Shown piece after piece: positions 34,015-42,269 of a DNA stretch of 64,000 nucleotides. The notes beneath the pieces are model-generated. The model had not been told where the DNA came from. It ran no database searches and saw nothing but the letters and a program-made list of their open reading frames with translations. The translations under genes and the position numbers were made by a program. Source of the stretch: DASUCS01 sp041166745 (GTDB lineage Bacteria > Actinomycetota > Acidimicrobiia > Acidimicrobiales > JACDCH01); NCBI GenBank assembly GCA_041166745.1, contig JBEEGH010000032.1, positions 40,362 to 104,361 on the forward strand, read 5' to 3'. Numbering within the stretch: the stretch's first letter is position 1; each line of letters opens with the position of its first letter.

Positions 34015-34784
34015 CAGAGTTTGGGCGGGACCAGCGCGAAGTACAGCGACGTCATGATGAAGTTGGCGAAGAAGATGAGGATGAAGGTGATGACGACGGC
34101 CTGGTTGACGGCGTCGCCCACGCCCTTCGGGCCGCCCTTCGCATACAGCCCCTTGTAACAGGCCACCATCGCGGCGATGAACCCGAAGACCCACGCCTTC
34201 GCCATCGACGAGTAGAGGTCGGGCAGCTGCGCGAATGCCGAGAAGCCTTGGAAGTACGCGCCCGGTGTCACCCCTTGCACGATGACGTTGAACACGTAAC
34301 CACCGGCGATGCCAGCGACGCTGACGAGAGACACGAGGAACAGGCCGACCGTTGATGCGGCGAAGAGCCGAGGCGTGACGAGCCGGTGGACGGGGTTGAC
34401 CGCCATCACCTCCATTGCCGCGATCTCGTCGCGGATCTTGCGAGAGCCGAGGTCAGCCGTCATCGCTGAGCCACCTGCACCGGCGATGAGGAGTGCGGTG
34501 GCCACCGGTGATGCCTCGCGGACGATGGCCAGCACCATCGCGGCGCCGGTGGCCGACTCCGCTCCCAGCTGCCGGTTCAACGAGCCGACGTGCAATGCGA
34601 TGACCGCACCGAACGGAATCGCAATGAGGATGCTCGGCAGCGTGCACACCTTGGCGATGAACCAGCACTGGCGCAGGTACTCCTTCCACCAGTGCCGGAT
34701 GTCGTACGTCTTGCGCAATCCCTCGAGCGAGATCGCGAACAGGTTGCCCGTCTCTCGGAGCAGGAACTGCACTTTCCCGATCAC
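34014..34784 (-). CDS. yrbEA: YrbE/MlaE family permease A
   Basis: This 256-residue MlaE-type permease carries the coupling phrase RDEIAAMEVMAVNPVHRLV and the C-terminal YAKGGPKGVGDAVNQAVV. GTG 34784 follows the mkl stop by 5 nt. With YrbEB it forms the membrane core of the lipid importer. No anomalies seen. Confidence 0.93.
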   Translation of the reverse strand: MIGKVQFLLRETGNLFAISLEGLRKTYDIRHWWKEYLRQCWFIAKVCTLPSILIAIPFGAVIALHVGSLNRQLGAESATGAAMVLAIVREASPVATALLIAGAGGSAMTADLGSRKIRDEIAAMEVMAVNPVHRLVTPRLFAASTVGLFLVSLVSVAGIAGGYVFNVIVQGVTPGAYFQGFSAFAQLPDLYSSMAKAWVFGFIAAMVACYKGLYAKGGPKGVGDAVNQAVVITFILIFFANFIMTSLYFALVPPKL

Positions 34785-34789
34785 TGCGC

Positions 34790-35656
34790 CTACACCGTCA
34801 TGATCGCGTTGGCTTCTTCGGGGGTGACGCCATCGGCGGCAAGGCGCCGATCTTCTCGCTCGACGAGCTCCCGTTCGATGTCGGACTCCTCGGTGGCCAT
34901 CTCGTCCATCCCGATCGGCCCACGCGCCCGGCCCGCGAGGAACTGCTTGATGATGGGCTCGTCGAGCGTGACCATCTCTTCCTTGCTGGCGAACTTCACG
35001 AGGCCGGACCGGAACAGCACGCCGATGTAATCCGCGGTGCGCATCACGGACGGGATGTTGTGCGTGATGATGAAGAACGTGGCGCCGACTTCTTCCTGGA
35101 TCTTCTTCGTGAGCTCGTCGAGATAGGACACGCGCACGGGGTCGAGCCCCGAGTCGGGTTCGTCGAAGAGCACGATCTCGGGGTCCATGACGAGCGCCCG
35201 CGCGAGGCCGGCCCGCTTGCGCATCCCTCCGGACACCTCGCCGGGGAACTTCTTGAGGTGGTCGAGCATCCCGACCATCTCGAGCTTCGTCAGCGTGATC
35301 TCGCGAATTTCCTTCTCGGACTTGTTCGTGTGCTCGCGCAGAGGAAACGCCGTGTTGTCGTACATGTTGAGCGAGCCGAAGAGCGCTCCGTCTTGGAAGA
35401 GCACGCCGAACTTCCGGCGCACGCGGTACAACTCCTTCTCTCCCATGCGGACGGTCTCTTCACCGTCGACCCAGATCTCACCGGCATCCGGGCGCAGCAG
35501 CCCGATGATGTTCTTCAGGAGCACCGACTTGCCCGTACCGGACGGGCCCATGATGGCGCTGATCTTGCCCTTCGGAAGATCGAAGGTGATGTCCTCCAGG
35601 ACGGTGTGCGATCCGAACCGCTTCGTGACCCCTCTGAGCGAGATGATCGCGTCCAG
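34790..35656 (-). CDS. mkl: Mce ATPase (Mkl/MlaF family)
   Basis: This ATPase of about 288 residues drives Mce import. Walker A is GPSGTGKS, the signature is VSGGMRKRAGLARAL and Walker B is IVLFDEPDSGLDP. A C-terminal extension after about residue 240 is Glu/Arg-rich. No ATG or GTG lies near the expected N terminus. CTG 35656, 6 nt after AAAGGGGA, gives MDAIISLRGVTKRFG, which matches the usual Mkl start. TTG 35737 would add 27 unusual residues. It is the first gene of the mce operon, 117 nt after the LysM gene. Confidence 0.88.
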   Translation of the reverse strand: MDAIISLRGVTKRFGSHTVLEDITFDLPKGKISAIMGPSGTGKSVLLKNIIGLLRPDAGEIWVDGEETVRMGEKELYRVRRKFGVLFQDGALFGSLNMYDNTAFPLREHTNKSEKEIREITLTKLEMVGMLDHLKKFPGEVSGGMRKRAGLARALVMDPEIVLFDEPDSGLDPVRVSYLDELTKKIQEEVGATFFIITHNIPSVMRTADYIGVLFRSGLVKFASKEEMVTLDEPIIKQFLAGRARGPIGMDEMATEESDIERELVEREDRRLAADGVTPEEANAIMTV

Positions 35657-35773
35657 CGCGTGTCCCCTTTCACGGTCGCCACGGTCAGTGCCCGAAGCGA
35701 CAGCATTGCACTCAGTGCGGCCGCGGGACGAACACAACGCCCAAATGGGGTGGGGACCGGAGGCGGGGCGGGG

Positions 35774-36457
35774 CTACTGGAAGAACGGGCGCAACGCGAG
35801 CACCGTGGCCACGTACTGCTTGGTCTCGCCGAGGACCGGTCCCGTGGTCACCGACCGCAAGCCCTGGTAGTACGCCGCCAGCGCCGTGGACGCGTCGCTC
35901 CCGGTCCTGTCGAGGAGAAAGCGCAGGAACCGTGCACTCATGCGGATGTTGTCGTCGGCGTTGTACGGATCGAGGGCCTTGATGCCGATCAGGAGGCGGA
36001 TGTGATCGACGGTGGCCGGCATCAGTTGGCCGATACCGACCGCGCCCGTTTTCGAGACCACGGTTCGCTGCCAGCCCGATTCGACCCAGGCCAGCGCCTC
36101 GAGCAGGTCGGGGGGCACCCCATAGTGCGCCGCCCAGCGCTCGAAGTTCGGACGCAGGGCCAGGCGCTCCGGATGAGCGACCAGCTTGGCCGGCAACCCC
36201 GAGGAGCGGGTTCCGGCAGCCGCTGCGGGGATCGTGAGCCGCCTGCCGATCACCACGAGATTGGGGTTCGTGATGCGGTTCGCTCGGGCGATCGCGCCCG
36301 GCGTCGTCCCGTGACGGGCGGCGATCGACGACAGCGTGTCTCCACTCCGCACGACGTAGGTCTGGGTGGCCGCGCTGGTCGTGACGGCGGACGTCGCCGC
36401 CTGTCCGGCCGCGGCCAGCATCACGATGGCCGCCGCCGCGGCGAGCACCCGCCTCAT
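35774..36457 (-). CDS. LysM plus lytic transglycosylase (SLT) protein
   Basis: This 227-residue secreted cell-wall enzyme has a signal peptide, one LysM domain (YVVRSGDTLSSIAARHGTTP) and a transglycosylase SLT domain. The SLT domain has the catalytic Glu phrase LAWVESGWQ and GAVGIGQLMP. It would cleave the glycan strand of peptidoglycan. ATG 36457 overlaps the upstream M23 gene by 4 nt; a TTG 6 nt earlier is an alternative. It is just upstream of mkl and may be coexpressed. Confidence 0.88.
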   Translation of the reverse strand: MRRVLAAAAAIVMLAAAGQAATSAVTTSAATQTYVVRSGDTLSSIAARHGTTPGAIARANRITNPNLVVIGRRLTIPAAAAGTRSSGLPAKLVAHPERLALRPNFERWAAHYGVPPDLLEALAWVESGWQRTVVSKTGAVGIGQLMPATVDHIRLLIGIKALDPYNADDNIRMSARFLRFLLDRTGSDASTALAAYYQGLRSVTTGPVLGETKQYVATVLALRPFFQ

Positions 36458-37320
36458 CGACAAGCGGCGATCAGGAACGAATACGGGTTGATGGCGGCCG
36501 CGCCGACCGGGTGGATCTCGAAGTGCAGGTGGGTCGCCCCGCCCGCGGCGTCGCCGGTGTTGCCGACCGTACCGAGCACGTCACCTGCCTTGACCTTGCC
36601 CGTCTTGCCGAAGCTGTTCAGGTGGGCGCCGTAGTAGGACGTTCCGTCCGCACCCACGAGCCGGAAGAAGTTGCCGCCGATCGTGCCGACACCTTGTGTG
36701 ACCGTGCCACTGACGGGGGCGACGATCGACGTGCCGCGCTTGGCCATGAGGTCGTTGCCTTGGTGAAAACCCGTGTCGGCTCGGGGGAAGCCCCAGTCGT
36801 TCATGAACGTCGCCCCGGGAACCGGGCAACGGGCGAGCGGAGCGGTCGCAGCGGCGTTGCGCACACCGACTAAGAGTTGTCCTCCGGTGTAGACGTAGTA
36901 GGGCTTGACGAGCCCGTTGGCGGCGATCAGGGTCGCGACCGGAACGCCGGTGCGAGCCGAGATGCGCCCCAAGGAGTCGCCGGCCTGCACCACCACCGTG
37001 CTGCCGGTCGGGCTGGCCACGGAGCCGGGGTCGGGAATGCTCAGGACCTGACCGCTGAAGATGCGGTTCGGATCGGTGATGCCGTTGGCCTGCGCGATGG
37101 CGTCGACGCTGCGGTTCTGACGCAGTGCAATCGACGACAGCGTGTCGCCACGGCGAACGGTGTAGCGCCCGGTCTGGGCCATTCCGGCAATCGCGGCGAG
37201 GGCGACGACGCCGGCAAGGGCGACGATCGCGGCGCTGCGGCGCAGGGTGGAGTTGGCGGTGACGCGGATGACGGGAACCTCCGGGGCTCCGCCCGCGTCC
37301 GAGCACCGTAAAGCATCCAC
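36454..37320 (-). CDS. LysM plus M23 metallopeptidase (peptidoglycan endopeptidase)
   Basis: This secreted protein of about 288 residues has a signal or anchor helix, two LysM domains (YTVRRGDTLSSIALRQ and VVVQAGDSLGRISART) and an M23 domain. Zinc ligands are in GFHQGNDLMAK and THLHFEIHP. It would cleave peptide cross-links. GTG 37320 is used. A strong GGAGG lies upstream of an in-frame ATC at 37269 that would start at a better-placed signal peptide, so the true start is uncertain. It is coupled to the SLT gene. Confidence 0.85.
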   Translation of the reverse strand: MDALRCSDAGGAPEVPVIRVTANSTLRRSAAIVALAGVVALAAIAGMAQTGRYTVRRGDTLSSIALRQNRSVDAIAQANGITDPNRIFSGQVLSIPDPGSVASPTGSTVVVQAGDSLGRISARTGVPVATLIAANGLVKPYYVYTGGQLLVGVRNAAATAPLARCPVPGATFMNDWGFPRADTGFHQGNDLMAKRGTSIVAPVSGTVTQGVGTIGGNFFRLVGADGTSYYGAHLNSFGKTGKVKAGDVLGTVGNTGDAAGGATHLHFEIHPVGAAAINPYSFLIAACR

Positions 37321-37397
37321 AGGGGCAACATCAACCCCAACTTCCACATGAGCAACAACGAATCGAGTCAGCCGGCGTGAAATGCGGCAAAACGCGA

Positions 37398-37425
37398 CGG
37401 TGCCCCGGGCGAAGCCGGGGCACCG
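37398..37425 (-). terminator. intrinsic-type terminator after the LARTG protein gene
   Basis: An 11-bp perfect GC-rich stem (CGGTGCCCCGG and its complement) has a GCGAAG loop. On the minus strand it is followed by GTTTTG. It lies 25 nt after the stop of the secreted protein gene at 37450. Confidence 0.75.
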
Positions 37426-37449
37426 AGGAAAGCAGGTTGTAGGTGCGAG

Positions 37450-38004
37450 CTACGCGCTGGCGGAGACCGAAGCCCGCCGACGACGGCTCACCAGCATGGC
37501 CAGACCACCAGCCGCCAGAAGGCCGAAGCCGAGGCGTGCCAGCGGCAGGGTGCTGTTCGAGCCCGTACGGGCGAGCGGCTCGGTCGGTGCGGCCGGCCGG
37601 ACGATCTCGAGGCCGGCGACCTGTGCGGGGCAACCGACGATCGGATCGGAGCTGTCACCGATCTGGAAGGCCTGAATGCTGTTGCTACCAGCCGGGGCGT
37701 CGGCGGGGATCGTGACCGTGGCGCTGAAGAAGTGGTTGGAGGCACCGCTGGTCGTGGTGCCCAACAGCGTCGCGCCGTTCAGCACGATGGCGATGGTGGC
37801 ACCGCCGGTCGCGGCGGTACCGCTGACGGTGACGCTCTCGCCAGGAGCGAGGCTCGAACTGCTCACCACGAGGGGTGTGCAGAGCGCCGTGTAGTCGTCG
37901 TCGTTCGCGAAGGGCCCGCCGCTCGACTGGGCACCGGCCATGGGGGCAGCCAAAACTGTCCCGGCAAGGAGTGCCGCGAGAAGGAACATCGCTCGTCGCA
38001 TCAT
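37450..38004 (-). CDS. small secreted protein with LARTG sorting-like tail
   Basis: This 184-residue protein has a signal peptide (MMRRAMFLLAALLAGTVLAA) and a beta-rich Ig-like body (SLAPGESVTVSGTAATGGAT). The tail is LARTG (144-148), a hydrophobic helix and RRRR (174-177), the layout of a sortase substrate. The start is ATG 38004, with GAGGA 9 nt upstream. Two Cys residues could form a disulphide. The actual role is unknown; surface display is inferred. Confidence 0.8.
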   Translation of the reverse strand: MMRRAMFLLAALLAGTVLAAPMAGAQSSGGPFANDDDYTALCTPLVVSSSSLAPGESVTVSGTAATGGATIAIVLNGATLLGTTTSGASNHFFSATVTIPADAPAGSNSIQAFQIGDSSDPIVGCPAQVAGLEIVRPAAPTEPLARTGSNSTLPLARLGFGLLAAGGLAMLVSRRRRASVSASA

Positions 38005-38107
38005 GTCTTGAAATCCTCGCCTGGTCGAATGATCCGCTGGAACCGAAATGCAGCGACAGTGTGCCCTATGCGGTGAGCGATGTCCACTACCTCTCGGCGG
38101 CAGAACA

Positions 38108-40456
38108 CTACTCATTGTCGAGGTGCGCGGTGAGGATCTCCCTTCGATCCTCGCCGATGCTGGCCGATCCGGTGTTTCCTGCGAGCTGAAAGCCCGGAAA
38201 GCTCACGATCTTCCAGCCCTCTTTGGGTTTGACGGTCACATCGATATGGTCGGAATTGACCGTCGGTTGGCGTACCACGGTGAGCTGATATTGCCGGGAA
38301 CGGGCGATCGTGCCGGTCAGCTTGATCTCGACGTTGGCGGTGCCCCCAGGGGGGACGTCGACCACCACCGTGTAGGCCGACAGCCCGAACCGCTTGATCG
38401 ACCCGATGTTGGTCGGGGCGCCGTCCAAGGTTGCCCCGGTGGCGCGCAACGACGAGTACACGGTGAGGAACAGGTGGTTCGTACCCGGGGGCTTGCCTTG
38501 GGCGTTGCCGATCACGTCCTCGGGCAGGAGGGCCGCGGGGGCGGAGTTCGTCAGGCGGATGTGGAGGTCGCCGTCGACTTGCCCGCTGTCCGGCAAGAAC
38601 GTCGCGTCATAGGTGACGTCACGCTGGAGGTACGCGTCGATCTTGCTCGGGTTTTCGTTCGTCTGCGTGATCGACAAGTAGTCACCGTCGCTCGGTGGCC
38701 GCACCGCGCCGTCGAGCGAGAGTTGCTGGAACAGGGTCTCGATCTCCGGGTGCGTGCTGTGGGCGAAGAATCTGCCCTGCTCCACCATCGGATTCATCAC
38801 CTTTGCGACCTGGACCGGCTTCGGCAAGTCACCCTGCGTGAGCCGCTCGAAGGTCAGGCGCGTCGCCTCGTCGAGGAAATCCACCCGTTCCTTCTTCGGG
38901 ACTTGCGTGTACTGATCCACGAGCAGCACGTGCGCGGCATTCTTGGCCGTGAGCTTGAAATCACTGTCCTTGAGGTTGATCGGACCAGTCAGCTCGAGCA
39001 GCCGCTCGAGGGCATACGGGTCCATGTAGAAGACGCCGTCGAGTTGTTGCCCCACTGCCTGCGGATAGAGCTGCTCGGCCACGCTGGCGACATCGGGAAA
39101 GTTCGGTGACGCGCTCACGTTGCCGAAGAACTGCGTCACGCGGTATTGCGCAAAGGGTTCCAGGTAGTCGCCCGGAGCGAGCGTTCTTCCCGCCACCCCC
39201 TTCGGGTCGCTCAGCTCGAGGCTCCGTCCGGACCGGGTGAGCTTCAGCTTCCCCTGATCGGCGGTGACCTCGGCGTAGTTGCCGATGAACCCGCCGAGCT
39301 CGCGCGACTCGGACGGAGTTCCGAACAACACCAGGTAGTGCTGCGGCGTAGCGCCTCCGAGGAGCTCAGGAGCGACCGCGATGACGTCACGAGCGACTGC
39401 GGCGGCCGGTCGGGCGCGATTGATCTCGCGGCTGAGCTCATCGAATCGATCGCGGATCGGCGGTAGCAACCAGTCGATCGCAAGCTGGTCGAGATGTCGC
39501 CCGGCGGCATCGAGCGCCGCCGCTGTGTTCGTGATCGGACCTTGGACCGACCGCAAGAGCGCGAGGTCGATCGCTCCACCCTTCACGCGCAGTTGCTCGT
39601 AGTCGATGACCGCCGCGGCTTGAGCGGCATCAGTGGCCAAGGTGTGACCCTCCTCGGCCATTGCCTTCACCGCCACCACCTGATGCCCGAGGACCGGCAC
39701 GGCGCGGACCGGCGCGGCCCACCACGAGCCCAAGACGTCGGCGGCATCACCGAACGACGAGGAAGACTTGTTCAGTTCGGAGGCGGCGAGGTCGCGATCT
39801 CCGTCCTGCAGACCGTTGAAACCGCTCTGGGCCGACGCGATGCCGTCCTCGATGTGCGATTTGGCGAGGAGCGCTACCGCGACGCTCAGGCCGATGAGGG
39901 CAACGGCGAGTGCTCCGGCGTAGCGCCCGTACTGCCGGACGCGGCGCCGCGCCCGCCCAGGCGCGTACCTGTAGGCCGAAGCGAAGATCGGCACGACCGC
40001 GATGGCGGCTACGAGGCTCGGCGCGCCTTGCACGACGAAGTCCGGGAGTCGCAGCAGGGCCTGCACGCCGAGTGCGGCCGCCGTTGCGCCCATCCCGAGC
40101 GACCTGGCGTTCAACGCGACGGCGACGAAGCCCACGACCACGGCCGCGATCCCGAGGGCCACCGTGGCGTTCCCAGAGCCGGCCGCGACGGCGACGCCGG
40201 CCGTGACCAGCCAGGACCAGCGCCGGGCGTAGGCACCCGCCAACGACACGAGCCCGGCAAAGGCAGCAGTGAGTGCGATGTCCGCCGGACGCCAGCCCGT
40301 CGGCCGCGCATCCGCCAGCGCTCCGCCGACCGCAGAAGCGGCGACCACCAGCCACATCGTGAGTCGCTCGACGATGGAGACATGCCGACGAGGGCGGGGC
40401 TGTCGGCGCTGCGCCCGCGCCTCGCTGGGAGTGGAGAAAGGAAGGGTCGAAGCCAC
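38108..40456 (-). CDS. DUF4012 membrane protein
   Basis: This 782-residue protein has several N-terminal membrane helices to about residue 200. A large extracytoplasmic DUF4012 region follows, with phrases such as LVLFGTPSESRELGGFIGNY and DGVFYMDPYALERLLELTGP. The end is beta-rich. DUF4012 proteins are found in Gram-positive bacteria, often near polysaccharide or cell-envelope genes. No clear ribosome site precedes GTG 40456. Envelope function is inferred only. Confidence 0.8.
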   Translation of the reverse strand: MASTLPFSTPSEARAQRRQPRPRRHVSIVERLTMWLVVAASAVGGALADARPTGWRPADIALTAAFAGLVSLAGAYARRWSWLVTAGVAVAAGSGNATVALGIAAVVVGFVAVALNARSLGMGATAAALGVQALLRLPDFVVQGAPSLVAAIAVVPIFASAYRYAPGRARRRVRQYGRYAGALAVALIGLSVAVALLAKSHIEDGIASAQSGFNGLQDGDRDLAASELNKSSSSFGDAADVLGSWWAAPVRAVPVLGHQVVAVKAMAEEGHTLATDAAQAAAVIDYEQLRVKGGAIDLALLRSVQGPITNTAAALDAAGRHLDQLAIDWLLPPIRDRFDELSREINRARPAAAVARDVIAVAPELLGGATPQHYLVLFGTPSESRELGGFIGNYAEVTADQGKLKLTRSGRSLELSDPKGVAGRTLAPGDYLEPFAQYRVTQFFGNVSASPNFPDVASVAEQLYPQAVGQQLDGVFYMDPYALERLLELTGPINLKDSDFKLTAKNAAHVLLVDQYTQVPKKERVDFLDEATRLTFERLTQGDLPKPVQVAKVMNPMVEQGRFFAHSTHPEIETLFQQLSLDGAVRPPSDGDYLSITQTNENPSKIDAYLQRDVTYDATFLPDSGQVDGDLHIRLTNSAPAALLPEDVIGNAQGKPPGTNHLFLTVYSSLRATGATLDGAPTNIGSIKRFGLSAYTVVVDVPPGGTANVEIKLTGTIARSRQYQLTVVRQPTVNSDHIDVTVKPKEGWKIVSFPGFQLAGNTGSASIGEDRREILTAHLDNE

Positions 40457-40506
40457 GGTTGAGGGTTCGCGCCGCCGTCAGCGCGACAGGAACCTAGTCC
40501 GGTGGA

Positions 40507-42120
40507 CTACTGGAGGGACTGGCGCCGCTGTTCGGCACGGCGCTCCGCGGCAAGCCGCTCGAGCGACGGCTCCGGGGAATAGTCGACGAACCGCATCAAC
40601 TCGGCGACGGCGGGGTGTCCCGCCTCCTCGGCGATGAGGCGGTGCATCTCCTGCGCCACGACGCGGTACGCCGGGTGTCCCTGCGGCGTGGACCGCAGCT
40701 CGATGAGATGCATTGCCTCGCGAGCATTGACGTCGAGCACGAACCGCACCTTGTACGCGAGACACACGGCGTAGGAGGCCTGGGCGGGAAATCGCTCGAC
40801 GAGCGCGTCGTGCAGGTCCGCCGAGCGCTCCATCGCCGCATCGAACGCGGCCGCCTGACCGGCAAGCTCGACGGCCTCGGGGCGGGTGTAGCCGTGACGG
40901 GGCGAGAGCGGCTGCCACTCGATGGTGAGCATTCGGTGGCGCTGCAGATCACGGAACGCGCCGTAGTCGGCCAAGACGTCGAACCGATAAGCCGGCCGTT
41001 CGAGGGCACGACCCGGCTTGTGCCGCCGATTCGAACGCTCGCCCGAGTAGGCCCGCACGATCGCCAACCGCTCGTCGGTGGACATCGCCCGCACCCGACT
41101 CTCGATCTGCACCTCGGGCACGTGGGTGAACGGATACAGCATCGATGCCACGAGCTTCACTTCCGCGTCCGGATCGAAGTCGACCAACCGGACGAGCGGT
41201 GCCTCCTCGGCCTTCACCTCGTTCGGCGGGAAGAGCTCCGCGGCCACTTCCTCCATCGCCGCGCGATTCGTGGCGAGGTAGGTGCTCCACGCGACGCCGC
41301 GGTCGTCGAGATCGACACGCTTCAGGAACGACGGGATGACCTTGCGGAGCTCGGTGAGCATGAGATCGGCGTACGCCCGAGCCTCCGGAAGCGGGTGGGC
41401 CCGCATGCGCAACAGCAGTTGCTCGTAGCCCTGGCCGGTGCCGTAGATGCCGACGTTCGACAGCGACGCCGCCGGCAGGATGCCGCGCAGCGCGTCGAAG
41501 GCCTTGGCCCTGACCGCCTGGCGGTACACGAAGTCCGTGTCTTCCGGGTCTTTCGGGAAGCGGTCACGGAAGAAGTCAGCCAGGATCGGAACCAGCTCGG
41601 CGTACGTGTCGAACAACCGATCCATGTCGCCCACGTACCGCGTGCCGAACTGCGATCCCAACACCGCCGGGTCGCGGTAGAACCGATAGCGGCCACCGAT
41701 TCGGGTGTCGTACGCGATGTACCGCGTCGACTGCTCGAGGTAGCTCATGAGCCGGCCCCACTCGAGCACCTTGGTCAGGAGATTGGACGACTGCTCACAC
41801 GCGAGGTGCACCCCACCGAGCTGGGCGACGGAATCGTCGCCGTACTCGAAGAACACCCGGTCGTACAGCTCCTCCGCCCGGCGCAACCCGACCGTGGCGT
41901 CGACCGTCTGGTCGCCGGTGATGTCGAGGTCGCCGACGAACTCGTCGAGAAACAGCCGGCGGAGGCTCTTGGCCGACCGGCTGTAACGGGCGAACAAGGC
42001 GCCCTTCACGACCTCCGGCAGGTTGACCAGGGCAAAGACCGGACCGTCGAGGTTCGTGAAGTACCGCCGGAGGATGTCCGCTTCGTCAGGTTCGAAGTCC
42101 TCCGCCACGTACACGGTCAT
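40507..42120 (-). CDS. thyX: double-domain FAD-dependent thymidylate synthase (ThyX family)
   Basis: This 537-residue protein is about twice the length of classical ThyX (about 230) and holds two ThyX-like domains. In the canonical motif RHRxxSxxExSxRY, the first domain reads WGRLMSYLEQSTRY (121-134), keeping ExSxRY but losing RHR. The second domain reads RHRMLTIEWQPLS (394-406), keeping RHR but losing the rest. ThyX makes dTMP from dUMP with FAD and methylene-folate. A composite active site shared by the two domains is plausible. ATG 42120 begins MTVYVAEDFEPDE. Activity is not assured. Confidence 0.85.
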   Translation of the reverse strand: MTVYVAEDFEPDEADILRRYFTNLDGPVFALVNLPEVVKGALFARYSRSAKSLRRLFLDEFVGDLDITGDQTVDATVGLRRAEELYDRVFFEYGDDSVAQLGGVHLACEQSSNLLTKVLEWGRLMSYLEQSTRYIAYDTRIGGRYRFYRDPAVLGSQFGTRYVGDMDRLFDTYAELVPILADFFRDRFPKDPEDTDFVYRQAVRAKAFDALRGILPAASLSNVGIYGTGQGYEQLLLRMRAHPLPEARAYADLMLTELRKVIPSFLKRVDLDDRGVAWSTYLATNRAAMEEVAAELFPPNEVKAEEAPLVRLVDFDPDAEVKLVASMLYPFTHVPEVQIESRVRAMSTDERLAIVRAYSGERSNRRHKPGRALERPAYRFDVLADYGAFRDLQRHRMLTIEWQPLSPRHGYTRPEAVELAGQAAAFDAAMERSADLHDALVERFPAQASYAVCLAYKVRFVLDVNAREAMHLIELRSTPQGHPAYRVVAQEMHRLIAEEAGHPAVAELMRFVDYSPEPSLERLAAERRAEQRRQSLQ

Positions 42121-42180
42121 GAGCGGAGCTCGTGACCGGCCGGGCGAGCGAGCGCCAGCGAGCCGGACGGCGAAGGGGTC

Positions 42181-42197
42181 CGGGGGCGCAGCCCCCG
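42181..42197. repeat. palindromic GC-rich repeat (REP-like)
   Basis: The sequence CGGGGGCGCAGCCCCCG is a 7-bp inverted repeat with a 3-nt loop, inside GGGGTCCGGGGGCGCAGCCC. It lies in the 149-bp gap between the M20 and ThyX genes. Such elements recur in many GC-rich genomes. No U-tract follows. Confidence 0.55.
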
Positions 42198-42269
42198 AGC
42201 AAGCACAGTCATGCGTTGGGCAACTTACCCGGACGGATGAGCACGCTCGCGGACGGCAGATCCGCGCGT

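Noticed and set aside
32008..34158. Long plus-strand reading frame of about 716 residues opposite mceA and the YrbE genes
   Set aside because: It is the mirror of well-supported mce genes, with an unlikely His/Arg-rich composition.
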